Assembly (NCBI RefSeq): GCF_018760785.1
Contig: NZ_JAHHZO010000002.1
Location: 372,001-436,000, forward strand
DNA from: Rhizobium sp. CSW-27
GTDB taxonomy: Bacteria; Pseudomonadota; Alphaproteobacteria; Rhizobiales; Rhizobiaceae
Direction: 5' to 3'
Length of the DNA: 64,000 nucleotides
This document shows positions 63,512-64,000 of this stretch, piece by piece; position 1 is the first letter of the stretch; each line of letters begins with the position of its first letter. The notes beneath the pieces were generated by a model. That model did not search any database, was not told the DNA's origin, and saw only the letters and a list, made by a program, of their open reading frames with translations. The position numbers and the translations under genes were made by a program.

Positions 63512-64000
63512 GGGAACCCGCATCCGCATCAAGGCGAAGCCGAAGCGCACCTTCCAGATGCGCATTGCCGGCCTCGGCTTCCGAAACGGCCATGTGCTGG
63601 TGCATCGCGCCACGCACGAACTCTTCTGGACCTTCCCGGGCGGCGGCGCGGAAATCGGCGAGACCTCCGAGGAGACCCTCAGGCGCGAGATGATGGAAGA
63701 ACTCGGTGTCGAGGTCGAGGTTGGCCGCGTGCTGTGGATCGTGGAGAACTTCTTCCACTACGAGGGGCGTGACTGGCACGAACTCGGCATCTACTACCGC
63801 ATGGAGATCCCGCAGACCTTTCCCTTCGCGCCGGAAGGCATCATCCATCGCGTTCAGGACGGCGACAACGATCTGGAGTTCAAGTGGGTGCCGGCAACCA
63901 CGGCGGCGCTGACGGCACTCGATATCCCGCCTTATTTCATTGCCGCCGAGATCGAGAACCTGCCGGAGGCGCCGCGGCATCTGGTATGGGATGACAAGAA
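63504..64000 (+). CDS. Nudix hydrolase, C-terminus cut off
   Basis: At least 165 residues visible. The Nudix box is complete: [20 protein letters not shown] followed by ELG, matching GX5EX7REUXEEXGU. The protein hydrolyses a nucleoside-diphosphate-linked compound; substrate unknown. The ATG at 63504 overlaps the end of ruvB by eight bases in another frame, so it is probably co-translated with ruvB. The gene continues past the right edge. Confidence 0.85.
   Translation, partial: MSEGTRIRIKAKPKRTFQMRIAGLGFRNGHVLVHRATHELFWTFPGGGAEIGETSEETLRREMMEELGVEVEVGRVLWIVENFFHYEGRDWHELGIYYRMEIPQTFPFAPEGIIHRVQDGDNDLEFKWVPATTAALTALDIPPYFIAAEIENLPEAPRHLVWDDK

Overview
The window is chromosomal, GC-rich DNA from an alphaproteobacterium of the order Hyphomicrobiales, most likely family Rhizobiaceae (inference from gene content). 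Supporting genes are an Omp10-type lipoprotein, homospermidine synthase, GapR (DUF2312), RcdA (DUF1465), ZapA next to a 6S-like RNA, DUF1192, DUF1036, DUF882 and DUF4164 proteins, and cysteine-free forms of ribosomal proteins L31 and L36. Nearly all genes look like conserved core genes. No tRNA, rRNA, CRISPR array, prophage or complete insertion sequence was seen.

Layout. 1-8.0 kb (minus strand): a cut-off periplasmic 5'-nucleotidase, Omp10, homospermidine synthase, a pabB-pabC-DUF3445 operon and an M3 oligoendopeptidase. 8.2-11.9 kb (plus): a sigma-54-type response regulator and a DUF882 protein of the M15 fold. 11.9-13.4 kb (minus): N-formylglutamate amidohydrolase, DUF1244, GapR. 13.6-15.6 kb: DUF1036 protein and pyruvate kinase. 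15.6-21.2 kb (mostly minus): alpha/beta hydrolase, TPR protein, L36, purK, purE, two small YdcH-type proteins, an ArsR-type regulator and a TSUP permease. 21.4-28.5 kb (plus): ThiE-like protein, Sel1 protein, SuhB, a MotA/MotB-like pair and a flavoprotein. 28.5-32.1 kb: MsbA-like exporter, L31, a D-Ala-D-Ala carboxypeptidase and a small orphan.

32.1-34.2 kb is the clear foreign segment: about 2 kb of visibly AT-richer DNA holding one SIR2-domain protein, a probable solitary NADase-type defence effector, between core genes. 34.2-42.3 kb (minus) returns to core genes: rcdA, DUF1192, ymdB, 5-formyl-THF cyclo-ligase, a CorC-like protein, a three-gene two-component cassette, a 6S-like RNA, zapA and DUF4164. 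42.6-50.4 kb (plus) is a central-carbon cluster (tkt, gap, K+/H+ antiporter, pgk, class I fba) with two tandem LacI-type palindromes upstream of fba. 50.5-60.3 kb is a mixture: PhzF, two small membrane proteins, MFS, MBL-fold protein, a PNPOx-like protein, YebC, a second TSUP permease, an orphan, a luciferase-like oxidoreductase and a HAMP protein. 60.4-64.0 kb is ruvC-ruvA-ruvB plus a cut-off Nudix gene, with a VapBC toxin-antitoxin pair inserted between ruvA and ruvB and overlapping the ruvB start.

The two most notable features are the SIR2 island and the VapBC pair embedded in the Holliday-junction operon. Also worth attention are the 6S-like RNA, the paired LacI-type operators, and the two-component and CorC genes lying between zapA/6S and the cyclo-ligase gene.
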